DNA of 64,000 bases from an uncultured Faecalibacterium sp. (GTDB taxonomy: Bacteria; Bacillota; Clostridia; Oscillospirales; Ruminococcaceae). Shown here piece by piece: positions 42,799 to 51,529 of this stretch; positions within the stretch are counted from its first letter, which is position 1; every line of letters begins with the position of its first letter. The notes under the pieces are model-generated. The model worked only from the letters and a program-made list of their open reading frames with translations. It made no database searches and was not told the origin of the DNA. The stretch is taken from assembly GCA_937907025.1 (NCBI GenBank), contig CALESJ010000006.1, positions 178,462 through 242,461 of the forward strand, written 5' to 3'. A program made the translations under genes and the position numbers.

Positions 42799-43878
42799 TC
42801 AGTACTTGGGCTCCACTTTCACGGTCCAGCCCTTGGTATCGGGCAGCTTGCCCCACTGGATGCCGGTGAGGGTATCGTACAGTTTCTGGGTCAGGGGGCC
42901 GATCTTGCCGCCGCCGATCATGGCAGCCTTGCCTTCCCAATCCAGTTCCTTGACGGGGCTGACGACAGCGGCGGTACCGGTGCCGAAGACTTCTTCCAGC
43001 TTGCCTTCATCGGCGGTCTTCATGACATCGGCGATGGCCAGTTTGCCTTCAACGACCTCATAGCCCCAATCCTTCAGCAGTTCGATGATGGAACGGCGGG
43101 TAACGCCGGGCAGGACGGTGCCGGTGCAGGCGGCGGTGTAGATCTTGCCGTCGATCTTGAACATGATGTTCATGGAACCGACTTCCTCGACGTACTTCTT
43201 TTCCACACCGTCCAGCCACAGAACCTGGCTGAAGCCCTTTTCCTCGGCCAGTTCGCCGGCCTTGATGGATGCCGCGTAGTTGCCGCCGCACTTGGTGAAG
43301 CCGGTCAGGCCCGGGGCCGCACGGATGTATTCATCTTCCACATAGATGCGGACCGGATCCAGGCCCTCGGCGTAGTAGGCACCGGAAGGCGAGCAGATGA
43401 TGACGAAGAGATAATGACGGGATGCATGCACGCCCAGGCCCACATCGGTGGCAAAGGCGAAAGGACGGATATACAGCGAAGCGCCGTCGGCATGGGGGAC
43501 CCAATCGCGGTCAATGTCCACGAGGGCTTCCACAGCCTGGATGAAGTCCTCCACCGGAATCGGCGGCATGCACAGACGGTCGGCCGAATCCTGGAAGCGC
43601 TTGGCGTTGCAATCGGGACGGAACAGCTGGATGGTGTTATCCGCAGTGCGGTAGGCCTTCATGCCTTCAAAAATTTCCTGTGCATAATGGAAAACCGTGG
43701 TGGCGGGGTCCATGGGCAGGCTCCCGTAGGGCACAATACGGGGGTCATGCCAGCCTTCGCCGGCGGTGTAGTCCATCAGGAACATATGGTCGGTAAAAAT
43801 CTTGCCGAACCCGAGCTTGCTCTCGTCCTGAGGTTTTTGTTTGGGTGTCTGGGTGCGAGTGACCTTGATGTCCAACAT
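42799..43878 (-). CDS. ilvE: Branched-chain amino acid aminotransferase
   Basis: IlvE transfers amino groups between glutamate and branched-chain 2-oxo acids, the last step in leucine, isoleucine and valine synthesis and the first in their breakdown. The 359-aa protein is of the longer clostridial/eukaryotic subgroup: GYDxxxG-like GYEVVEG, YAQEIFEGMKAYR, RFQDSADRL, the PLP-lysine in TGFTKCGGNYAAS (K196) and GTGTAAVVSPV near the C-terminus. The ATG at 43878 (MLDIKVTRTQ) has AAGGAGAG upstream. It is a single-gene unit with its own promoter and terminator. Confidence 0.95.
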   Translation of the reverse strand: MLDIKVTRTQTPKQKPQDESKLGFGKIFTDHMFLMDYTAGEGWHDPRIVPYGSLPMDPATTVFHYAQEIFEGMKAYRTADNTIQLFRPDCNAKRFQDSADRLCMPPIPVEDFIQAVEALVDIDRDWVPHADGASLYIRPFAFATDVGLGVHASRHYLFVIICSPSGAYYAEGLDPVRIYVEDEYIRAAPGLTGFTKCGGNYAASIKAGELAEEKGFSQVLWLDGVEKKYVEEVGSMNIMFKIDGKIYTAACTGTVLPGVTRRSIIELLKDWGYEVVEGKLAIADVMKTADEGKLEEVFGTGTAAVVSPVKELDWEGKAAMIGGGKIGPLTQKLYDTLTGIQWGKLPDTKGWTVKVEPKY

Positions 43879-43979
43879 TTTCCTTCTCTCCTTACTATCG
43901 CACAAAATATTCGCACAAACAGCATATGCGGTCGTCCCGCGCCACACCGCGATGGGCAGTCCGTATAGCTATGCCCCTT

Positions 43980-44008
43980 ATTATAGCGCTGTAAAGTGGT
44001 GAATACAA
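43980..44008 (-). promoter_or_regulatory. Predicted sigma-A promoter of ilvE
   Basis: Minus strand TTGTAT (44003-44008), 17-nt spacer, perfect TATAAT (43980-43985), about 100 bp before ilvE. Confidence 0.7.
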
Positions 44009-44028
44009 GCCCCAAAACAGAACTTTTG

Positions 44029-44057
44029 TTGCAAGGTATCGGTTTTTGCGGTACAAT
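44029..44057 (+). promoter_or_regulatory. Predicted sigma-A promoter of the HAD phosphatase gene
   Basis: TTGCAA (44029-44034), 17-nt spacer, TACAAT (44052-44057), about 42 bp before the ATG at 44099; divergent from the ilvE promoter. Confidence 0.7.
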
Positions 44058-44098
44058 AAGGGCGCGATTACCGGTATATGAGAAGGAGAAAGATATAA

Positions 44099-44752
44099 AT
44101 GGTCAAGGGCGTTATATTTGACATGGACGGCCTGATGTTCGACACCGAACGTCTGTGGGATACTTTCTGGGAGCCCTGCTGCAAGCGGCTGGGGCTGCCC
44201 ATGCCCACGCCGGAATTCATGGCCAGCGGCCGTGGTCTGGCCGGGGAGAACCTGCGGCGGCATCTGGCGGAGTATTACCCGCAGATTGAACCCGAAGTGA
44301 TGCTGAAAGAGGTGTACGAACTGGCCGAGGAACGGTTCCGCCATCCGGTCCCCTGCAAGCCGGGGCTTCGGGAACTGCTGGACTGGCTGAAAGAGCACCA
44401 TATCCCCTGCATCGTGGCCAGCTCCAGCCCCCGCAGCATGATTGAAAACAATCTGAAGAACACCGGTGTGGACGGGTATTTTCAGGGTGTTGTGTGCGGT
44501 GCAGACGTGGAACATTCCAAACCGGCCCCGGATATTTTCCTGAAAGCCGCTGCCCAGCTGGGTCTGCCCGCCACCGACTGCCTGGTGCTGGAGGACAGCT
44601 TCAACGGTGTGCGCGCCGGCCATGCGGCGGGCGCTGTGACCGTGATGGTGCCTGATCTGGCCCAGCCGGATGAGGAAATCAAACAGCTTTACACCTACTG
44701 CTGCCACGACCTGCTGGAAGTGCGGCAGATGCTGGAAGACGGCAAGCTGTAA
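44099..44752 (+). CDS. HAD-superfamily phosphatase/phosphomutase-like hydrolase
   Basis: A 217-aa haloacid dehalogenase of subfamily IA. Motif I is IFDMDGLMFDT (nucleophile D8, acid/base D10), motif II is VASSSPRS, motif III includes HSKPAPDIFL, and motif IV is LEDSFNGVRAG. A helical cap lies between motifs I and II. This profile fits sugar-phosphate phosphatases and beta-phosphoglucomutase-like enzymes; the substrate cannot be set from sequence. AGAAGGAG precedes the ATG. A strong terminator follows. Confidence 0.88.
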   Translation: MVKGVIFDMDGLMFDTERLWDTFWEPCCKRLGLPMPTPEFMASGRGLAGENLRRHLAEYYPQIEPEVMLKEVYELAEERFRHPVPCKPGLRELLDWLKEHHIPCIVASSSPRSMIENNLKNTGVDGYFQGVVCGADVEHSKPAPDIFLKAAAQLGLPATDCLVLEDSFNGVRAGHAAGAVTVMVPDLAQPDEEIKQLYTYCCHDLLEVRQMLEDGKL

Positions 44753-44765
44753 AGTACCTGCCCTT

Positions 44766-44788
44766 ATTCTGCCGGAAACCGGCAGAAT
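44766..44788 (+). terminator. Terminator of the HAD gene
   Basis: A 10-bp perfect stem (44766-44775 with 44779-44788), AAA loop, followed by TTTTTT. Confidence 0.9.
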
Positions 44789-44816
44789 TTTTTTGCAAAC
44801 TTTTTTGCAGACAAAA

Positions 44817-44845
44817 ACCGCCCCCGTGCCAGGCACGGGGGCGGT
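44817..44845 (-). terminator. Terminator of oppA
   Basis: A 13-bp or longer GC stem (44818-44830 with 44832-44844). On the minus strand it is followed by TTTTTG. It lies about 35 bp past the oppA stop. Confidence 0.85.
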
Positions 44846-44880
44846 CCTTATTTGCTGTTCAAGCCGATGCGAGAATCAGA

Positions 44881-46800
44881 TCAGGCAGCGGTCTTGGTGG
44901 CATGATGGAAGTACTTGTAGCCGAAGGAGTTGGTGTAAACACCCTCAACATTGGACTTCTGCATATAGGGGTCGTTGTAGTAATACAGAGGCACGACAGC
45001 CCAGGTTTCCATGAGCATGTCTTCAGCCTGGTGCATCAGAGCAACACGCTTGGTCAGATCGGTTTCAGACTTGATGCTGGCGATCAGGCTGTTGTACTCA
45101 TCCCAGTTCTGCGGAGCATAGGAAGGAATGACGCCGGAAGCATCGGTACGGCCAAACTGAGCGTCGTTGTTGCCGGATTCGGTGGTCCACATCTCGAGCA
45201 TGTTGATGGGGTCATCGAAGTCGGCCAGCCAGCCCTGACGGCAGACGTCGTAGTTGCCGGCCTTACGTTCGTTCAGGAAGACGTTCCAGGACTGAGTTTC
45301 GATGTCAACGGTGATGCCGATGGCAGCCATATCCTGCTGGATAGCAGCGCCGATGTCTTCGTTGCCGGCGCCTTCGTTGACCAGGTAGGTGAAGGACAGC
45401 GGGGTTTCAGCGCTCAGCATGCCGTTGTCGTCGAACTGATAGCCGGCGCTCTCCAGCAGGGAGATGGCCTTTTCGACGTTGGAGTCGTAAGCTTCTTCAG
45501 AGGGATCGAAGTAACCGACGGCAGCTTCATCCGGGTAGGTGTAGCTGTCGGTGTTCTGACGGAACTCACCGCCGTTGGAGTCGCTCATGCCAGTGGGGAT
45601 GAAGGTGTTGGCCACTTCCTGACCGGTCTGGGCGATGGTGTCGACGATGTACTGGCGGTCGATCAGCAGGGTGATGGCTTCACGCATAGCGTTGGCCTGC
45701 TCCGGGGTCTTGCCCTCGAACAGGGTGGAGTTCACGTTGAAACCAACGTAGTAGGTGCCGATGTTATCAGCAACATGGAACTCGGGGTCAACATTGATGT
45801 GGTTGGGAACTTCCTCGGTAGGAATGGTATCGCTGAAGTCCAGGTTGCCGGCCATGTAAGCGTTGTAGATAGCGGTATCGTCAGCGCTCAGCATGAACTG
45901 CAGGGTTTCGATGGAAACGCTGTCAGCATCGTAGTAGTTGGGGTTCTTGGTGTAGGTCATGCTCTCGTCATGGTTCCAAGCGGTGCAGGTGTAGGGACCA
46001 TTGGAAACGAAGCCGACTTCCAGAGCCCAGGCGCCGGGGTTGGTGCCGTCGGTGTTAGCAGCTTCAACAGAAGCCTGCGGAACCGGGAAGAAGGTCGGGA
46101 AAGCGCACAGGCTCAGGAAGTACGGGCAGGGGCTGACCAGGGTGACGGTCAGGGTGTAGTCATCGGTAGCCTCAACACCCACCAGGATGTCGTTGGCTTC
46201 CTGCAGGGCCAGAGCAGCATCGCTGTAAACTTCTTCCGGAGTGGAGTAGTCGGTGCCGGCAGCAGCAGCGGCCTCAGCGGCAGCAGCGTCATACTCGGGG
46301 TTGGCAACCATTTCCTCAGCAGCCTCGTTCTTGGCGATCAGGCCGTCGAACAGGTAGCTGTAGTCGGAAGCGGTCATCGGGTTGGCAGCACGGTTCCAGC
46401 TGTAGACAAAGTCCTTAGCGGTCAGGTCGGTGCCGTCGCTCCACTTGCTCTGACGCAGGTGGAAGGTGTAGGTCATGCCGTCCTCGGAAACATCGTAGCT
46501 TTCCGCCACGCCCGGGGCCAGCTGGCCGTTTTCGTCGTAGGTCATCAGACCGACGAAGCTGTTGACAGCCAGAACGGCGCCGTCAACGGTGGAGTTCAGA
46601 GCCGGGTCCAGACGGTCGGGCTCAGACGCCAGGTTGATGTACAGCGTGCTGGTGTCCGTGTTGAGCACGGAAGTCGAGGACGCGGTTTCCGAAGTCGCGG
46701 ACGCGGAGGTCTCGCCGGTGGTTGCGGACTTGGAACCTCCGCAGCCAGCCAGGCTGACGACCATGGCGGCAGCGAGTGCAGATGCCATGAGCTTTTTCAT
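44881..46800 (-). CDS. oppA: Oligopeptide ABC transporter substrate-binding lipoprotein
   Basis: A 639-aa lipoprotein of the SBP_bac_5 family that captures peptides outside the cell for the OppBCDF importer. It has a signal peptide with lipobox LAGC (Cys about residue 20) and a Ser/Thr-rich linker, then the family region APGVAESYDVSEDGMTYTFHLR split across residues 90-120, and WSDGTDLTAKDFVYSWNRA. It is larger than a typical OppA (about 540 aa) because of inserts around residues 165-205. It lies downstream of oppF after a 272-bp gap that holds its own promoter, so it can be expressed at a higher level than the permease. Confidence 0.92.
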   Translation of the reverse strand: MKKLMASALAAAMVVSLAGCGGSKSATTGETSASATSETASSTSVLNTDTSTLYINLASEPDRLDPALNSTVDGAVLAVNSFVGLMTYDENGQLAPGVAESYDVSEDGMTYTFHLRQSKWSDGTDLTAKDFVYSWNRAANPMTASDYSYLFDGLIAKNEAAEEMVANPEYDAAAAEAAAAAGTDYSTPEEVYSDAALALQEANDILVGVEATDDYTLTVTLVSPCPYFLSLCAFPTFFPVPQASVEAANTDGTNPGAWALEVGFVSNGPYTCTAWNHDESMTYTKNPNYYDADSVSIETLQFMLSADDTAIYNAYMAGNLDFSDTIPTEEVPNHINVDPEFHVADNIGTYYVGFNVNSTLFEGKTPEQANAMREAITLLIDRQYIVDTIAQTGQEVANTFIPTGMSDSNGGEFRQNTDSYTYPDEAAVGYFDPSEEAYDSNVEKAISLLESAGYQFDDNGMLSAETPLSFTYLVNEGAGNEDIGAAIQQDMAAIGITVDIETQSWNVFLNERKAGNYDVCRQGWLADFDDPINMLEMWTTESGNNDAQFGRTDASGVIPSYAPQNWDEYNSLIASIKSETDLTKRVALMHQAEDMLMETWAVVPLYYYNDPYMQKSNVEGVYTNSFGYKYFHHATKTAA

Positions 46801-46832
46801 TGTTCTTTCCTCCTAGAGATTCTATCAGAAAC

Positions 46833-46865
46833 CCCATACAAAGTGGACGTTCCACCCCGTATGGG
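46833..46865 (-). promoter_or_regulatory. Leader hairpin in the oppA 5' UTR
   Basis: CCCATAC (46833-46839) pairs with GTATGGG (46859-46865), with a second helix of GTGGA/TCCAC inside. It sits near the 5' end of the mRNA, about 32 nt before the start codon, where such hairpins often protect mRNA. No U-tract follows, so it is not a terminator. Confidence 0.55.
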
Positions 46866-46886
46866 ACTCCTCCTGATATAACGCCC

Positions 46887-46915
46887 ATTATAAATTCCGG
46901 TTCCGACATTTGCAA
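46887..46915 (-). promoter_or_regulatory. Predicted sigma-A promoter of oppA
   Basis: Minus strand TTGCAA (46910-46915), 17-nt spacer, perfect TATAAT (46887-46892), about 87 bp before oppA. Confidence 0.7.
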
Positions 46916-47072
46916 TGCCGATACCAAATCTGTTGCTTTTCAGTTACTATTTTTGGGCAAGGTGCCAAATTTCGCACAATAAAAGCGCCTTGTCTTTGTG
47001 CGTTCTGTCGAGCAAAGTTCCGGTCATTGGGCGAAAGGCCGGCAGATTTTCCCTTTTATCGGGCTGTGGGCC

Positions 47073-48116
47073 TTACTTGTTCCAGCAGGCGACATAGTGG
47101 CCGTTGCCGCGGTCAGTGAACGGAGGCATGGCCTTGGCACACTGCTCGGTGGCGTAACGGCAGCGGGTACGGAAGGGGCAGCCGCTGGGCATATGCAGCG
47201 GGCTGGGCACGTCCCCTTCCAGCACGATACGCTTGGACGCACGGGCGGTACGCGGATCGGGCACCGGCACGGCGGACAGCAGGCTCTGGGTGTAGGGATG
47301 AATGGGATTGTCGTTCAGTTCGTCGGCATCCGCCATCTCCATCATCTTGCCCAGGTACATAACGGCGATACGGTCGCTGATGTGATGGACGACCAGCAGG
47401 TCGTGGGCGATGAACAGATAGGCAACACCGAGTTTTGCCTGCAGGTCTTCAAACATGTTGACGACCTGGGCCTGAATGGAAACGTCCAGAGCAGAAACGG
47501 GCTCATCGCAGACGATGAACTTGGGGTTGACCGCCAGGGCACGGGCAATGCCGATACGCTGACGCTGACCGCCGGAGAACTCGTGGGGATACCGCATGGC
47601 GTGTTCGGCGTTCAGGCCGACCAGCTCCATCAGTTCCATGACACGCTCGTGGCGTTCCTTCTTGTTTTTGCACAGCTTATGCACGTCCAGAGGCTCACCG
47701 ATGATGTCCTCGACGGTCATACGCGGGTTCAGCGAGGAGTACGGGTCCTGGAAGACCATCTGCATCTCCTTGCGGTAAGGCATCATGTCCACATGGACTT
47801 TCTTGCCCAGGATCGGCTTGCCCTTGGCATCCACCTTGAGCTGGCCGTTCTCGTCGTACTGTTCACCGCTGTCATAGATGACCTTGCCGTCGAACAGGAT
47901 ACGGCCGCCGGTGGGCTTGTACAGCTGGAGCAGGGTGCGGCCGATGGTGGTCTTGCCGCAGCCGGACTCACCGACCAGGCCCAGGGTTTCGCCTGGGCGG
48001 ATGGCGAAGGAAACATCATCCACAGCTTTGAGGTGGATGGTCTTGCCCATGCCGGCACGCACGGGGAAATATTCCTTCAAATGCTCGACCTGCAAAAGGT
48101 ATTCGCTGTTTGCCAT
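47073..48116 (-). CDS. oppF: Oligopeptide ABC transporter ATP-binding protein OppF
   Basis: One of two ATPases that power the peptide importer. The 347-aa protein has Walker A GLVGESGCGKTTIG, the ABC signature FSGGQRQRIG, Walker B FIVCDEPVSALD and the C-terminal oligopeptide-transport extension with a Cys cluster (SGCPFRTRCRYATEQC) typical of OppD/F. An unusual insert after the Walker A strand (about residues 75-110) is rich in charged residues. The ATG at 48116 (MANSEYLLQ) follows oppD by 1 nt. Confidence 0.93.
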   Translation of the reverse strand: MANSEYLLQVEHLKEYFPVRAGMGKTIHLKAVDDVSFAIRPGETLGLVGESGCGKTTIGRTLLQLYKPTGGRILFDGKVIYDSGEQYDENGQLKVDAKGKPILGKKVHVDMMPYRKEMQMVFQDPYSSLNPRMTVEDIIGEPLDVHKLCKNKKERHERVMELMELVGLNAEHAMRYPHEFSGGQRQRIGIARALAVNPKFIVCDEPVSALDVSIQAQVVNMFEDLQAKLGVAYLFIAHDLLVVHHISDRIAVMYLGKMMEMADADELNDNPIHPYTQSLLSAVPVPDPRTARASKRIVLEGDVPSPLHMPSGCPFRTRCRYATEQCAKAMPPFTDRGNGHYVACWNK

Positions 48117-48117
48117 C

Positions 48118-49131
48118 TTACTTCCCCTCCTTTGCATTCTTCACGTTGAGCCAGCACGAAGCCATATGGTGTTCGCCCACCTGGAGTTCCGGGGGCTGTT
48201 CGCGCAGGCAGATCTTCATGGCGGAATCGCACCGGGGGCAGAATGCGCAGCCGGCCGGCAGATCCAGCATGTTGATGGGGGTGCCGCCGATGGGAACCAG
48301 ACGCTCCTTCATGTTGGAGCCGGACGGGATCGAGCGCAGCAGACCCTTGGTGTATTCATGGGCCGGAGCATAGAAAATGTCGTCAGCGGTGCCGCGTTCG
48401 CAGACACGGCCGCCGTACATGACGATGATCTCATCGCACATGGAAGCGATGACGCCCAGGTCATGGGTAACAATGATGATGGCCATGCCCAGCTTCTTCT
48501 GCAGGTCCTGCATCAGTTCCAGAATCTGCGCCTGGATGGTCACGTCCAGAGCGGTAGTAGGCTCGTCGGCAATCAGGATATCAGGTTCGCAGGCCAGGGC
48601 CATGGCGATCATGACGCGCTGACGCATACCGCCGGACAGCTCGTAGGGATACTGCTTGATACGCTTTTCCGGCTCGTTGATGCCCACCAGTTCCAGCATT
48701 TCGATGGCGCGCTCCTTGGCCTGCGCCTTGTTGCGGTTGGTGTGCAGCAGGATGGCTTCCATCAGCTGGTTGCCGATGGTGAACACGGGGTTCAGGCTGG
48801 TCATGGGGTCCTGGAAGATGATGGAGCAGCATTTGCCGCGGAAAGTCTGCATCTTCTTCTCGTCCCACTTGGTGATGTCCTCACCCTTGTACAGGATCTG
48901 GCCGCCGGTGATGCCGCCGTTCTCGGACAGGATGTCCATGATGGAATAGGCGGTCACGGACTTGCCGGAACCGGATTCACCCACGATACCCAGAATCTTG
49001 CCGGGCTCCAGGGCGAAAGAAACACCGTTGACTGCATGCACTTCGGCACCCTTATCGGTGGAGAAGGTGGTATGCAGGTCCTTGACTTCCAGAACGTATT
49101 TCCAGTTCTGGTTGTTCTTTACTTCACTCAT
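48118..49131 (-). CDS. oppD: Oligopeptide ABC transporter ATP-binding protein OppD
   Basis: The second ATPase of the importer. The 337-aa protein has Walker A GIVGESGSGKSVTA, signature LSGGMRQRVMIA, Walker B DILIADEPTTALD, and the C-terminal AGCAFCPRCDSAMKIC cysteine cluster. It lies between oppC and oppF in a tight operon and pairs with OppF at the cytosolic face of OppB/C. Confidence 0.94.
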   Translation of the reverse strand: MSEVKNNQNWKYVLEVKDLHTTFSTDKGAEVHAVNGVSFALEPGKILGIVGESGSGKSVTAYSIMDILSENGGITGGQILYKGEDITKWDEKKMQTFRGKCCSIIFQDPMTSLNPVFTIGNQLMEAILLHTNRNKAQAKERAIEMLELVGINEPEKRIKQYPYELSGGMRQRVMIAMALACEPDILIADEPTTALDVTIQAQILELMQDLQKKLGMAIIIVTHDLGVIASMCDEIIVMYGGRVCERGTADDIFYAPAHEYTKGLLRSIPSGSNMKERLVPIGGTPINMLDLPAGCAFCPRCDSAMKICLREQPPELQVGEHHMASCWLNVKNAKEGK

Positions 49132-49144
49132 ACTTTGCCCCTCC

Positions 49145-50242
49145 TCAGCGCTTCAGTTTGGGGTCGAACGCGTCGCGCAGGCCGTCGCCCAGCAGGTTGA
49201 AGGCCAGAACGATCAGGCAGATGATCAGCGACGGGAAGACCAGCTTCAGCGGATAGCTGTTGATGCCCGCACGGGCTTCATTGGCCAGAGAACCCAGCGA
49301 AGGCATGGGAACCTTGACGCCGATGCCCAGGAAGGACAGGTAGCTTTCGGTGAAGATAGCGGAGGGAATCTGCAGCGCCACCGAGATGATGATGACGGAC
49401 AGGCAGTTGGGCAGAATGTGCTTGCGCAGGATGCGGCCGCTGGAAGTACCGATGGTGCGGGCCGCCAGAACGTACTCGTTCTGCTTGATGGTCAGAATCT
49501 GACCACGGACCAGACGGGCCATGCCGACCCAGTACAGCAGACCGAAGACCAGGAACAAGGCGATCATGTTGGTGCCCAGGGACTGCAGCATGGGAACCTT
49601 TTCGATGACCGGTTTCAGGGTTTCGTTCAAAACAACGGAGAGCAGAATGATCATCAGTGTATCCGGCAGACTGTAAATAATATCCACGATACGCATCATG
49701 ATGATATCCACCGTGCCGCCGCACCAGCCCGCGATGGAGCCGTAGATCAGACCGATGATCAGCACCATGATGGACGCCACCAGGCCGACGGCCAGGGAAA
49801 CGCGGGTGCCATAGATAACACGGATGAAATAGTCACGGCCCAGGCTGTCGGTGCCCATGATGTGGGGGAACAGCTGTTCGCCGGTTTCTTCCATATACTG
49901 CTGCTCACGCTCGGACCATTCAAAGGGAGCCAGGTTGGTGGCAGTTTTGTCGCGGCGGCCGCCCACGGACACGATGTCCTGGTAGCTGTACGGGACAAAG
50001 AGCGGGATCACGATAATGCCGATCAGCAGCAGGACCAGCACGATAATGCTGCCCACGGCCAGCTTGTTTTTCATCAGGCGGCGGCAGCCGTCCTTGAAGA
50101 AGGTCACGCTTTCGCCCATGACCTCCTGCTGTGCCTTTTCGTCGGCGGTGGCGGGTTCAAAATCAGCAGTGCTGAACTTGGACAGATCGATCTGAGCCGA
50201 AAGAGGGTTCTTTTCGGGCATACCGTTTTCTGCGTAGGTCAT
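49145..50242 (-). CDS. oppC: Oligopeptide ABC transporter permease OppC
   Basis: A 365-aa inner-membrane permease with about six helices. The N-terminal about 55 residues are cytosolic. The family marks are the periplasmic HIMGTDSLGRDYFIRVIYG-type region (in two parts) and the cytosolic EAA loop with AARTIGTSSGRILRKHILPN. It starts 15 bp after oppB. The loop between helices 1 and 2 is longer than in E. coli OppC. Confidence 0.93.
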   Translation of the reverse strand: MTYAENGMPEKNPLSAQIDLSKFSTADFEPATADEKAQQEVMGESVTFFKDGCRRLMKNKLAVGSIIVLVLLLIGIIVIPLFVPYSYQDIVSVGGRRDKTATNLAPFEWSEREQQYMEETGEQLFPHIMGTDSLGRDYFIRVIYGTRVSLAVGLVASIMVLIIGLIYGSIAGWCGGTVDIIMMRIVDIIYSLPDTLMIILLSVVLNETLKPVIEKVPMLQSLGTNMIALFLVFGLLYWVGMARLVRGQILTIKQNEYVLAARTIGTSSGRILRKHILPNCLSVIIISVALQIPSAIFTESYLSFLGIGVKVPMPSLGSLANEARAGINSYPLKLVFPSLIICLIVLAFNLLGDGLRDAFDPKLKR

Positions 50243-50257
50243 TTTCTTTCCTCCTTC

Positions 50258-51169
50258 TTACTCCAGTTCGATGCGCGGGTCGACCAGCTTGTACACCAGG
50301 TCGGTGATCAGGTTGGCAGCAACCATCAGCGTGCCCAGGAACAGGGTGGTGGCCATGATCAGGGGGTAGTCGCTGTTGGTGATGCTGTTGACGAACTGGG
50401 TGCCCAGGCCGCCGATGGTGAAGATGCTTTCAACGACCATGGAACCGGTGATGATGTAGGCGATCATGGGGCCCACATAGGTGATGACCGGAATCAGAGC
50501 ATTGCGCAGGGCATGCTTGAAGATGACCTTGACCTGGGGAACGCCTTTGGCCCGGGCAGTACGCACATAGTCCTGGCCCAGCGCATCCAGCATGCTGGTC
50601 TTGGTCAAGCGGGTGATGTACGCCATCGGGTACAGGGACAGCGAGATCACGGGCAGGATGTAGTTCGGATTTTCGGCGCTCCAGACCGGGAGCACATTCA
50701 GCTCCACGCAGAAGACCAGCAGCAGCAACGTAGCCAGAACGAAGCTGGGCACACCGGTGAACAGCGTGGTGAAGAAGATGATCAGTCGGTCCGGCAGCTT
50801 GTTGCGGTTCAGAGCCGCAATGCTGCCCAGGACCAGGCCGAACACAATGGCCACTGCCGCTGCTTCCAGACCCAGCTGTGCGGACACAGCAAAGCGGGAA
50901 CCCAGGGTAGAGCCGATGTCACGGCCGGTCTTGAGGGAAACGCCCCAGTCGCCGTGCAGGATGTTATTCATATACAGAATATACTGCTCGCCGACGGGCT
51001 TATCCAGGTTGTAGCGTGCTTCCAGCACGGCCTGGACCTGCGGGCTGGGGGCCTTTTCCTTGTTGAAGGGGCCACCGGGGATCGCGTTCATCGCGAAAAA
51101 GGTGATCAGGCTGATGATGATCACGGTCACGATCGCCAGCAACACACGTTTTACGACATATCTGGTCAC
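50258..51169 (-). CDS. oppB: Oligopeptide ABC transporter permease OppB
   Basis: A 303-aa inner-membrane permease with about six helices and the EAA loop VRTARAKGVPQVKVIFKHAL (residues counted in the middle third). It starts with GTG at 51169, with GAGGAG upstream, and reads MTRYVVKRVLLAIVTV at the N-terminus as the family does. It is the first gene of oppBCDF. Its leader is about 210 nt and contains a terminator-like palindrome. Confidence 0.93.
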   Translation of the reverse strand: MTRYVVKRVLLAIVTVIIISLITFFAMNAIPGGPFNKEKAPSPQVQAVLEARYNLDKPVGEQYILYMNNILHGDWGVSLKTGRDIGSTLGSRFAVSAQLGLEAAAVAIVFGLVLGSIAALNRNKLPDRLIIFFTTLFTGVPSFVLATLLLLVFCVELNVLPVWSAENPNYILPVISLSLYPMAYITRLTKTSMLDALGQDYVRTARAKGVPQVKVIFKHALRNALIPVITYVGPMIAYIITGSMVVESIFTIGGLGTQFVNSITNSDYPLIMATTLFLGTLMVAANLITDLVYKLVDPRIELE

Positions 51170-51325
51170 GTTCGTTCACTCTCCTCTTAAATACGGGGTC
51201 TTCGCAAGACCCGCGCTGGCTGCGTGTTTTGCGGGCCGCCGCCCGTTTTCCCCGCCTGTTCCCCGTTTCGGGATGGTGCCGGGTGCAGGAACACGGTTGT
51301 GTGCCTTTGGCGGACACCCCACCAC

Positions 51326-51365
51326 AAAAAAAAGGAACGACAGCGTTTGATCAAACGCCATCGTT
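51326..51365 (-). promoter_or_regulatory. Terminator-like palindrome in the opp leader
   Basis: On the minus strand the 16-bp perfect palindrome (51343-51358) is flanked by AACGA/TCGTT arms (51336-51365) and followed two bases later by eight Ts (51326-51333). That is the shape of a rho-independent terminator. It lies about 15-55 nt after the predicted transcription start and 150 bp before oppB. It may be an attenuator, an operator, or both. The rest of 51170-51325 holds no gene that I can support. Confidence 0.6.
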
Positions 51366-51385
51366 TGAGCAAAGGAATCTTCAAT

Positions 51386-51414
51386 AAAATATCACAAAAT
51401 TGTAACGTTGTCAA
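51386..51414 (-). promoter_or_regulatory. Predicted sigma-A promoter of oppBCDF
   Basis: Minus strand perfect TTGACA (51409-51414), 17-nt spacer, TATTTT (51386-51391). Confidence 0.65.
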
Positions 51415-51456
51415 CTTTCCCCCTGGCCGGAAAAGCCCCGTCAAATGTGAAAATTT

Positions 51457-51480
51457 GCCCGGCGCCTGACAGCGCCGGGC
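51457..51480 (-). terminator. Terminator of the hydrogenase operon
   Basis: GCCCGGCGC (51457-51465) pairs with GCGCCGGGC (51472-51480). On the minus strand it is followed by AAATTTTC. It lies about 50 bp past the hydrogenase stop. Confidence 0.75.
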
Positions 51481-51529
51481 TGTAAAAGTTTTATTTTTTC
51501 CTAAAGACTTTCCCTTTCAGGAAGTATTT

